From DASWJZ01 sp963814905 (GTDB lineage: Bacteria > Pseudomonadota > Alphaproteobacteria > Rhizobiales > Afifellaceae), in the NCBI GenBank assembly GCA_963814905.1, contig CAWFEM010000014.1:310001-374000 (forward strand): a stretch of DNA of 64,000 nucleotides, read 5' to 3'. The position numbers and the translations under genes were made by a program. Every line of letters starts with the position of its first letter. The stretch's first letter is position 1. Below, piece after piece: positions 56,971 through 64,000 of the stretch. Under the pieces are notes generated by a model. It saw only the letters and a program-made list of their open reading frames with translations. It had not been told where the DNA came from and searched no databases.

Positions 56971-58221
56971 ATGACGACCTTCCGTTCCGACTTCCTCCGC
57001 ACTCTCCATGAGCGCGGCTTCATTCATCAATGCTCCGACCCGGAGGGTCTTGACGCGCTTTTCCGCAAGGGACCGGTCACGGCCTATGTCGGCTACGACT
57101 GCACCGGCCCGTCGCTGCATGTGGGAAGCCTCGTCTCCATCATGATGCTGCGCTGGCTGCAGAAGACCGGCGGCGTTCCGATCACGCTCATGGGCGGCGG
57201 CACGACGCGTGTCGGCGATCCGTCCGGCAAGGACGAGACGCGCCGCATCCTGACGGTTCAAGACATCGAGTCCAACAAGGACAGCCTGAAAACGGTTTTC
57301 GCGCGATTCCTCGCCTTCAAGGGGAAGAACGCCGCGATCATGCCGGACAACGCCGAATGGCTGTCGCCGCTCAACTACATCGATTTCCTGCGCGATGTCG
57401 GCAAGCATTTCTCCGTCAACCGGATGCTCTCCTTTGAATCGGTGAGGACCAGGCTCGACCGGGACCAGGAACTCTCCTTCCTCGAGTTCAACTACATGAT
57501 CCTGCAGGCCTACGATTTCGTGGAGCTCTACCGCCGCCGCGATTGCGTGCTGCAGATGGGCGGCTCGGATCAGTGGGGGAACATCGTCAACGGCATCGAT
57601 CTCGGCCGCCGCATGGGAACGGCGCAGCTTTACGCGCTGACCTGTCCGCTGATCACGACCGCGTCCGGCGCCAAGATGGGCAAGACCGCGCGCGGCGCGA
57701 TCTGGCTCAATGCCGAGCAGCTCCCCGCCTACGACTACTGGCAGTTCTGGCGCAACACCGAGGACGACGATGTCGGCCGCTTCCTGCGGCTCTTCACCGA
57801 ATTGCCGCTCCGCGAGATCGCGCGGCTGGAAAAGCTCGACGGCGCTGAGATCAACGAGGCCAAGAAGGTGCTTGCCACAGAGGCGACGCAGCTTCTGCAC
57901 GGCAAGGCCGAGGCCGAAAACGCAGCGGAGACCGCGCGCAAGACCTTCGAGGAAGGCGGCATCGGTGCGGCGCTGCCCTCCATCGACGTGCCGCTCGCCG
58001 AGCTGAAAGGTGGGCTCGGCGTTCCCGCGCTCTTCGTGCGTGCCGGGCTCGCCGCCTCGAACGGCGAGGTGCGCCGTGCGGTCGCCAACAATTCCGTCAG
58101 CATCAACGACGTGCGCGTGACCGACCCGCTGCGCAAGGTCGACGCCAAGGACATCAACACGGACGGCGTGGTGAAGCTTTCGCTCGGCCGCAAGAAGCAC
58201 GCCCTCGTCGTTCCGGGTTAG
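56971..58221 (+). CDS. tyrS: Tyrosyl-tRNA synthetase
   Basis: A 416-residue class I synthetase. VGYDCTGPSLHVGSLV carries the HIGH-like motif (HVGS), FLEFNYMILQAYDF and QMGGSDQWGNIVNG bind tyrosine, and KMGKT is the KMSKS-type loop. The C-terminal S4 RNA-binding domain is present (GEVRRAVANNSVSIN). ATG 56971 is the family start. Confidence 0.97.
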   Translation: MTTFRSDFLRTLHERGFIHQCSDPEGLDALFRKGPVTAYVGYDCTGPSLHVGSLVSIMMLRWLQKTGGVPITLMGGGTTRVGDPSGKDETRRILTVQDIESNKDSLKTVFARFLAFKGKNAAIMPDNAEWLSPLNYIDFLRDVGKHFSVNRMLSFESVRTRLDRDQELSFLEFNYMILQAYDFVELYRRRDCVLQMGGSDQWGNIVNGIDLGRRMGTAQLYALTCPLITTASGAKMGKTARGAIWLNAEQLPAYDYWQFWRNTEDDDVGRFLRLFTELPLREIARLEKLDGAEINEAKKVLATEATQLLHGKAEAENAAETARKTFEEGGIGAALPSIDVPLAELKGGLGVPALFVRAGLAASNGEVRRAVANNSVSINDVRVTDPLRKVDAKDINTDGVVKLSLGRKKHALVVPG

Positions 58222-58260
58222 CGCACCCGGCGGAGACGCCTGGCTCTTTCGACGCCCGGC

Positions 58261-61200
58261 CTAGCGGTATTCGAAAATCTTGCGGAAGATGCCCGGCGCG
58301 ATGGCCGATATCGGGTTCATCACCAGCTTCGGATTATTGATCGGGCCGAACATCTTATAGGTGATGCCGAGCAGCCCCTCGTCGCGTCCGCCGCCGAGGA
58401 TTTGCCCGAGGATCGGGATCGAGCCGGCGATATTGTTGATGCCGAAGGCGGGGATGAACGTTCCGCTCAGCGCCATCTTGGCGTCGGGAAGGTTGATGGT
58501 CCCGCTTACCGTGGCGCCGAGCGCCTGGCCGCGCAGCGCGGCGTCGTCGATGTTGATGACCCAGCCGGACTGCGTGAACGGGATCCTGAGCTGGGTGAAG
58601 GAGAGGTCTCCCGGGGGCCGGACGTAAGCCTCCTCCTCGCTCAGGTTGCGCGGCGCCGCCGACCGGACGGCGGTGACGAGCGCGGTCTCGTTGAGCAGGC
58701 GGAAGTCGCGCAGCATCGCCACGCCGGTCCCGGTGCCGCCGATCGGGCCGCTATAGTCGATAATGAGATTGCCGCCGGCGACGCGGCTGTAGATCCCCGA
58801 AAAGCGGATGAGCGCGCCGCCACCGTCGGCGAAGACCCGCATCACGCGGGTCTTGCCTTCGCGTCCCACGGTCCATTCGAACGGCTGGATGCGGTTCGTG
58901 AAACCCTTGAGCGCGACCGTGTCGAGGCCATTGGCGGTGACGGTCAGGTGGCCGGTGACGTTGGTGAGCGCGATGTCGTTCTGGCCCTTCACGACGTCGA
59001 CGTCGAGCGTGACGTTGATCGGAAAGATTTCGGCGTCGCTGCCGCCGACGCCGTTGGCGGCCCCCTTGATCAGGCCGCGCGCGTCGAAACTGGCTCCACC
59101 CACGCGAACGTCGTAGCCGTGGCCGTTCGCCGTGGCGGACAGCGTGAGCCGGTCGCCCGAGCGCAGTGCGAACTTCTCCAGATCCATCTTCCGCAGGCGG
59201 CCGTCCGGTCCGAGCGACAGCGTGCCGCGCGCCTCGAACCCCTTGCCGGTGAGCAGGAAGTTCGAAACCTCTGTCCCCGCGGCCGTCTTCTCCATGATGA
59301 AGCTTGCCGTTGCCGGAACCCCGGGGCCCTTCTCCCAACCGAGGAACGGCAGGCTGATGCGGCTTTGCTTGAGGTCGAGAGCGACCTGCTGCCGCGGCTC
59401 GGTGGAATGCGTGAGCGAAGCGAGGACCGGGCCGGTGATGAGGTTCTCGAAGGCGAAGCCGAGGCGTTTGCGCGCCGCGTCGTCGAGCTCCACCGTCACC
59501 GCGGAGGTGTCCGGTGCGGCCGTGCCCAGGATCAGGTCGACGGCGGCGTTGTAGCCGTCGAGCTGGCCGAGCCCCTTGACCGTGTAGCTCTTGGGGCTCC
59601 CCTCCAGCACCAGGTTCGCGTCCTCGATCATGCGGTCGTCGATCGGGCTGGTGCTGGTGAAATTCGTCAGGTTCAGCCGGAAGGTCGGGATGACGTCGGC
59701 GAAATCGCTTTCGTAGACCGGGATATTGGCGTCGAGCGACAGCACCGCATCGCCGCTGATGGCGTCCGGCTTGACGCCGTTCTTGCGCGCGATGTCGAGC
59801 GGCGGCGTGTTGGAGGCGGCGGCGAGCGCCGCGGCAGGGCCGGCGAGCTCCAGGTGCAGGTCGCCGCGCGGCTGCGTGCGGCCGAGCTCAGGGATGATCA
59901 GCGTGGTCCCGCCGGCTCTCAGTTCGCCCCGCCCCTCGACCTTCATGATCCCGGTCTGCGCCCAGATGCTGGCGGTCGCATTGCCGAAGGTGATGCCGCC
60001 GAGCGCGTTTGTGATCGGCGGGAAGGTGCGGATCGGCGTGAATTCGGCGTCCTGGAAGGGCAACGTTCCGACCAGCGCGGTAGAGGGAAGCACCTTGCCG
60101 CGGTTCTTGAAGCCGATGTGGTCAGGCGGAAGCGCGACCGTCAGCGTCGCCGGGCCGAGCGTCCCGCCTTGGATGTTGAGGTCGAACCAGCCGCGGGTCT
60201 TTGCCGCCACGAAGGGCGGCCAGAGCGCGCGAACGACGGCCGCCGGCATTTGCGTGATGGAAAGCGCGAAAGACAGGCCAGGCGTGTCGCCGGCGAGGCT
60301 CGCCTGGCCGATCGCCGAAGCCGAGCCTTCCGGTGTCAGCACCTCGAAGCGCTCGACGTTGATGCCGAACGAGGCGACGTCGATGCGGGCGAGCCCGCCG
60401 CCGCCGACGAGCTTGACGGTGCTCTGCCCGCCGATCGGCGTCGGAAGATAGCCGCCGCGAATGCGGCAGACGATCGTCGGACTGCCGATCTCCGTCAGGT
60501 CGGCGACACCCTCCAGCAGGATGCGGCCGGTCCGCGAGCGCACTTCGGCGCTCGGTATCGCCATCCGGTCGCCGGTTGCATCGAGAACGAAGCTGAGCGC
60601 CGCCGTCTCCAGGTTCACGGTATCGACGCCGTTCAGGGAAAGCTCGCCCTCGGCCGAGGAAAGCACGCCGCGCATCCCGATGAAGCTGCCGTCCTGCTTA
60701 CGCGCCATGCGCGCTTGCAGCGTCACCGCGGAGTGGAAATACGCTCCGCCCCCGGCTCCGGAGAGCTGCGGCGCGAGCGTTGAGATCGGGAGGTCTTCGA
60801 CCTCCACCGTGACGGTGGCGTCGCCTTCGCGTGTCTCACGCCGTTCGACGGTGAGATCCCACCCGTCGCCGTCCTTCTCGATGATCTGCATCCAGGCTTT
60901 GCTGCGCGCCTCGCCGAGCGGCTGCCAGGACACGTTGGCGACGCTGAGCGCCGGACCGGCGAAGCGATCGTCGAGATGCAGGGTCGCATCGTGGATCGCG
61001 ACCTTTTGCAAGCCGGCCTCGCGCATGATCGTGTCGGCCTTGATGACGCGATCCATGAATGTCGATGCGGCGTTGCGGATGAGGTCGGCGCCGCTCCCTT
61101 TCTGCGCCAGCCGTGGCGATACCGCGACGCCGATCGTGAGGCCGGAGACAGTGACGGAGTCGAGGCTGATCTTGCCGCCGAAGAGGACGGAGAGAGCCGT

Positions 61201-61551
61201 GTTGGTGGAGACTTCCTGCGCCGACACGGCCGCGGTGCCGGGCATCGAAAGATCGATATCCCTGATCCGCAGCACGACGCCCTGGTCGTCGCGATAGGCG
61301 ATCGCGGTCGATCCGACACGCACCCGCGAGCCCGCGGGCATGCTGTCCTCGATCGCCGCCGCGACGCGGCCCGAGAGGAAGCCAAGATTGATCGAGCCGC
61401 GGGTGACCTTCCAGTAGAGGCCGCCGGCGGTGACGGCGATGAGAAGGACGAAAACGCCGACGACCGCCACGATGCGGTGCAAAAGCCGCCGCCGCTGCGC
61501 TACGACGTGCAGTTCGGACGATCCCTCGGCTTCGTGGGTTACTTTCAGCAT
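58261..61551 (-). CDS. AsmA/YhdP-like large envelope protein (DUF3971)
   Basis: A 1096-residue protein: cytoplasmic tail, one membrane helix (about 25-48) and a long beta-rich periplasmic part built of repetitive strands. The C terminus (AAPRNLSEEEAYVRPP, INLPDAKMALSGTFIPAFG, GRDEGLLGITYKMFGPINN, PISAIAPGIFRKIFEY) matches the YhdP/AsmA-like C-terminal region. Such proteins form grooves thought to carry phospholipid to the outer membrane. Its position (tyrS convergent upstream, bcp divergent) is common in Rhizobiales. Confidence 0.9.
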   Translation of the reverse strand: MLKVTHEAEGSSELHVVAQRRRLLHRIVAVVGVFVLLIAVTAGGLYWKVTRGSINLGFLSGRVAAAIEDSMPAGSRVRVGSTAIAYRDDQGVVLRIRDIDLSMPGTAAVSAQEVSTNTALSVLFGGKISLDSVTVSGLTIGVAVSPRLAQKGSGADLIRNAASTFMDRVIKADTIMREAGLQKVAIHDATLHLDDRFAGPALSVANVSWQPLGEARSKAWMQIIEKDGDGWDLTVERRETREGDATVTVEVEDLPISTLAPQLSGAGGGAYFHSAVTLQARMARKQDGSFIGMRGVLSSAEGELSLNGVDTVNLETAALSFVLDATGDRMAIPSAEVRSRTGRILLEGVADLTEIGSPTIVCRIRGGYLPTPIGGQSTVKLVGGGGLARIDVASFGINVERFEVLTPEGSASAIGQASLAGDTPGLSFALSITQMPAAVVRALWPPFVAAKTRGWFDLNIQGGTLGPATLTVALPPDHIGFKNRGKVLPSTALVGTLPFQDAEFTPIRTFPPITNALGGITFGNATASIWAQTGIMKVEGRGELRAGGTTLIIPELGRTQPRGDLHLELAGPAAALAAASNTPPLDIARKNGVKPDAISGDAVLSLDANIPVYESDFADVIPTFRLNLTNFTSTSPIDDRMIEDANLVLEGSPKSYTVKGLGQLDGYNAAVDLILGTAAPDTSAVTVELDDAARKRLGFAFENLITGPVLASLTHSTEPRQQVALDLKQSRISLPFLGWEKGPGVPATASFIMEKTAAGTEVSNFLLTGKGFEARGTLSLGPDGRLRKMDLEKFALRSGDRLTLSATANGHGYDVRVGGASFDARGLIKGAANGVGGSDAEIFPINVTLDVDVVKGQNDIALTNVTGHLTVTANGLDTVALKGFTNRIQPFEWTVGREGKTRVMRVFADGGGALIRFSGIYSRVAGGNLIIDYSGPIGGTGTGVAMLRDFRLLNETALVTAVRSAAPRNLSEEEAYVRPPGDLSFTQLRIPFTQSGWVINIDDAALRGQALGATVSGTINLPDAKMALSGTFIPAFGINNIAGSIPILGQILGGGRDEGLLGITYKMFGPINNPKLVMNPISAIAPGIFRKIFEYR

Positions 61552-61688
61552 ATCCCTGTCAGGAGCACGGAGATTCTTGTCGCGACCTGCGCGTTTCCCA
61601 TCCTATACGATTCAAACCCGGCAGGGCAGCGATCTCCTTCATCCGCCCGCCTCGCCTGTTTCAGGACCAATATTGACCCGAGGATGAC

Positions 61689-62165
61689 ATGACGACCAGT
61701 TTGAAGGAGGGCGACAAGGCGCCCGATTTCGATCTCCCGACCGATGGCGGCGGACGCTTTCGCCTGAGCAAAGCGCGGGGCGCGCCCGTTGTGGTGTATT
61801 TCTACCCGAAGGACGACACCTCCGGCTGCACCTTGGAGGCGATCGATTTCACCGGCAGCAAGGCGGCCTTCGACCGCCTGAAGACCACGGTCGTCGGCAT
61901 CTCGCCGGACGCGCCGAAGGCGCATGACAAGTTCAAGGCCAAGCACGACCTCTCCATCATGCTCGCCGCCGACGAGGAGAAGACCGCCGCGAACGCCTAT
62001 GGGGTGTGGGTGGAGAAGTCGATGTACGGGCGCAAATACATGGGCGTGGAGCGCTCGACCTTTCTCGTCGATCGCGACGGCAAGATCGCCAAGGCCTGGC
62101 GCAACGTGAAGGTTCCCGGGCACGTCGCCGACGTGCTCGCCGCCGCCAAGGCGCTTGCCGGCTAA
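61689..62165 (+). CDS. bcp: Thioredoxin-dependent peroxiredoxin (Bcp/PrxQ), one-cysteine form
   Basis: A 158-residue thiol peroxidase. The peroxidatic cysteine is in PKDDTSGCTLEAIDF. In two-cysteine Bcp the sequence continues ExCDF, but isoleucine replaces the resolving cysteine, so this is the one-cysteine form needing an external thiol. YGVWVEKSMYGRKYMGVERS and TFLVDRDG are typical. An ATG at 61689 is preceded by GAGGATGAC. Confidence 0.94.
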   Translation: MTTSLKEGDKAPDFDLPTDGGGRFRLSKARGAPVVVYFYPKDDTSGCTLEAIDFTGSKAAFDRLKTTVVGISPDAPKAHDKFKAKHDLSIMLAADEEKTAANAYGVWVEKSMYGRKYMGVERSTFLVDRDGKIAKAWRNVKVPGHVADVLAAAKALAG

Positions 62166-62223
62166 CACGCGAAGGCGCTTGCCAAGGATGGCTGATACAA
62201 CAGATCGTTAACCTTAAGGAATC

Positions 62224-63564
62224 ATGATCGGGCAACGAATCCACGCACGCCCGATCATGGTACATCCGAGCCAGCGACAGCCACATTACACGCCGCGCAA
62301 GCCGTCCTGGTCCCTGACCTTCCGGCGCGGCGATACGACTCGAGCCTATCCGATCCGGCCGTTCCTCGTCGGCTCCGCGCTCGGCCTCTTCGTCTTGCTC
62401 CTCGTCGCCTATGTCGGGGCGACGGCCTATCTGGTCTATCGCGACGATCTCCTCGGGGCCGCCGTCTCGCGCCAGGTCGAGATGCAATATTCCTACGAGG
62501 ATCGGATCGCGGCGCTCCGTGCCGAGCTCGACAGGGTGAGCAGCCGCCACGCCGTGCAGACGGAGGGCGTGGAGCAGCAGCTTGCCACCTTGCTGGATCA
62601 GCAGGAGACGATCGAACGGCGCCAGGCTGCGCTCGATGTGCTCGTCGGCCAGGCCCGCGCCGCCGGCATCTCCGTGGCGAGCGGCGCACCGCGGCTGCCG
62701 CAGGCGCGGCCGGGAGACGACAATGCCGCGGGCGCGGCTCCTGAGGACACCGGGTCCGCCCCGCTCGGGTACCTGCCCGAAGCGCCGGCGGACGACGACG
62801 TGATCTCAAAGACCCTTCTCAAGCACGACCGTTCCGCCGTGGCGGCGGGGCACAACATCCGTCCGATCCTGTCGAAGGTCGGCGCGTCGCTGGAGCGCGT
62901 CGAGACGCGCCAGTCCGATGCCCTCGATGCGCTGAGCGCGGCGGCCGGAAGCGAGGCCGGGCGGCTGACCGACGCGCTTTCCTCGATCGGCGTGGACACG
63001 AGCGCCAACATGGGCGGCCCGCTGGAGGAAGAACCCGGACCGCGCGGCGGCCCCTTCGTGCCTCCCGAGACCCTGCATTTCGTCGAGCGGACCGCGCTCC
63101 TGAAAGGCACGCTCGACGACATCGCAGCACTTCGGCAGCACGCCGTGGCGCTTCCCGTGCGCATGCCGGTCAAGGCGCTCTACATCTCCAGCCGCTTCGG
63201 CTACCGCGTCGACCCGTTTTTGAAGCGGAAGGCCTTCCACGCCGGGCTCGACTTCGTCGCCGAACCCGGAACGCCGGTCCGCGCCACCGCGCCGGGCACC
63301 GTCGTCTTCGCCGGCAGCAACGGCGGCTACGGCGAGATGGTGGAGATCAGGCACGCCGACGGCGTCAGCACGCGCTACGGCCATCTCTCGAAAATCCTGG
63401 TCGCGCGCGGCACGCAGGTCGAAGCGGGCGCGAAGATCGGTTTGGTCGGCTCCACCGGCCGCTCGACCGGCCCGCATCTCCACTACGAGACGCGGCGCGA
63501 TGGCGATGCGGTCAACCCGGCGCTCTACCTCGCCGCGGGCAAGGCGCTGCGCAGCGGCTCCTAG
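62224..63564 (+). CDS. M23-family murein endopeptidase, membrane-anchored
   Basis: A 446-residue peptidoglycan hydrolase of the lysostaphin type. One membrane helix (about 48-72), a coiled-coil stretch (about 90-145), a linker, then the M23 domain: SSRFGYRVDPFLKRKAFHAGLDF has zinc ligands H and D, and GPHLHYETR carries the HxH pair. TTAAGGAATC upstream gives the Shine-Dalgarno sequence. Similar proteins link cell shape to bactofilins in alphaproteobacteria, but no bactofilin gene is seen here. Confidence 0.92.
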   Translation: MIGQRIHARPIMVHPSQRQPHYTPRKPSWSLTFRRGDTTRAYPIRPFLVGSALGLFVLLLVAYVGATAYLVYRDDLLGAAVSRQVEMQYSYEDRIAALRAELDRVSSRHAVQTEGVEQQLATLLDQQETIERRQAALDVLVGQARAAGISVASGAPRLPQARPGDDNAAGAAPEDTGSAPLGYLPEAPADDDVISKTLLKHDRSAVAAGHNIRPILSKVGASLERVETRQSDALDALSAAAGSEAGRLTDALSSIGVDTSANMGGPLEEEPGPRGGPFVPPETLHFVERTALLKGTLDDIAALRQHAVALPVRMPVKALYISSRFGYRVDPFLKRKAFHAGLDFVAEPGTPVRATAPGTVVFAGSNGGYGEMVEIRHADGVSTRYGHLSKILVARGTQVEAGAKIGLVGSTGRSTGPHLHYETRRDGDAVNPALYLAAGKALRSGS

Positions 63565-63574
63565 AGATCGGTCG

Positions 63575-64000
63575 CTAGGTCGCCGGCCAAATCGGCGGCG
63601 TGCCGTCGAAGACCGCGCGCATGAAACCCGATGTTTTCACCCATTTGCCGTCCGGATCCGGGAACGTGGCGTTTGCCTCGCTCGGCGGCAGATAGTTTCC
63701 GTGGTCGTAATTGCTGTCGTCGGGGATCTGCCAAGGCGGAACCGTCGCGCCGATCGGCTCGGGCGGACCGTGTCGCCCCAATGCGGAGCGAAACGGGCTT
63801 TGGCGGAGATTGAGAAGATCGGCGATCGGATCGCCGACGGGATAAGCGAGTTGCAGCACGCGATCCTTGCGCGAGGCGAGGACGGAGATGACGCCGGCAT
63901 TGGCGAAAGCCGCCGCGTATTCCTTGGTCAGGCAGTCGTCGTCGACGGCCGCAGCGGTCAAACATACCGATCGCAGCTTGCGGCTGAGGTTCTTTGCCGC
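63575..64000 (-). CDS. C-terminal part of an unidentified, possibly alpha/beta-hydrolase-like protein
   Basis: An open frame enters from the right edge and ends at TAG 63575-63577. The visible 141 residues include KLRSVCLTAAAVDDDCLTKEY, GVISVLASRKDRVLQLAYPVGD and NYDHGNYLPPSEAN. The ASRKDRVL (acid) and DYDHGNYL-like NYDHGNY (histidine) segments look like the end of an alpha/beta hydrolase, but this is tentative. It ends ten bases after the M23 peptidase, convergent. Confidence 0.65.
   Translation of the reverse strand, partial: AAKNLSRKLRSVCLTAAAVDDDCLTKEYAAAFANAGVISVLASRKDRVLQLAYPVGDPIADLLNLRQSPFRSALGRHGPPEPIGATVPPWQIPDDSNYDHGNYLPPSEANATFPDPDGKWVKTSGFMRAVFDGTPPIWPAT

Overview
The window is GC-rich, gene-dense bacterial chromosome. 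Gene order and families point to an alphaproteobacterium of the Hyphomicrobiales (Rhizobiales). The evidence is the rlpA-dacC-tmk-holB-metG-tatD-MBL block, the recG / sdhE-mfd junction, DUF502-glmS-glmU, a long suf operon with an Irr-like site in front, and a Rhizobiales-type interspersed palindromic repeat between holB and metG. No phage, integrase, transposase, rRNA or CRISPR array is seen. One tRNA-Ser(TGA) is present. The species cannot be named from the sequence.

Layout. 0-11 kb is mostly minus-strand housekeeping: mazG and a SelW/T-like thioredoxin-fold protein, a TM2 protein, then rlpA, dacC, tmk, holB, metG, tatD and an MBL hydrolase. A plus-strand PAS-GGDEF-EAL gene separates metG from tatD. 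11.4-20 kb, beside tRNA-Ser, looks accessory. It holds a small Tat-signal peptide gene with a proline tail, a Tat-exported bicovalent-flavin oxidase, a PRISE-type reductase flanked by two copies of a ~100-bp leader, a GT-C glycosyltransferase, and a DUF3302-HlyD-NodT envelope operon without an inner-membrane pump. 20-28 kb carries DUF5993-dsbB, a tandem gamma-carbonic-anhydrase-like protein, nicotinate phosphoribosyltransferase, glutaryl-CoA dehydrogenase, a GAF-GGDEF-EAL protein and small genes.

28-38 kb has an exported alpha/beta hydrolase, a higBA pair with a frameshifted toxin, an mfd gene broken by two single-base insertions, sdhE, a serine hydrolase, recG and DUF502. 38-44 kb has a FecR-like protein, glmS, glmU, an EamA permease and a TfoX-N protein. 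43.6-53.3 kb is a minus-strand Fe-S assembly operon: iscS-type desulfurase, sufB, unknown gene, cupin, sufC, sufD, VOC protein, sufS, an intact higBA module, sufT, a membrane protein, sufA-type carrier and TfoX-N. 53.4-64 kb has an alpha/beta hydrolase, a transmembrane GGDEF-EAL protein, anmK, tyrS, a 1096-residue AsmA/YhdP-like protein, a one-cysteine Bcp, an M23 peptidase and the end of an unrecognised gene.

How it works together. Envelope building (rlpA, dacC, glmS, glmU, anmK, M23, AsmA-like), c-di-GMP signalling (three GGDEF/EAL proteins) and Fe-S biogenesis dominate. The most notable observations are the intact toxin-antitoxin pair coupled into the suf operon, the tandem LbH protein whose two halves keep complementary metal ligands, the duplicated leader around the PRISE gene, the DUF5993-dsbB pair with displaced cysteines, and three frameshifts within 3 kb (mfd twice, higB once).
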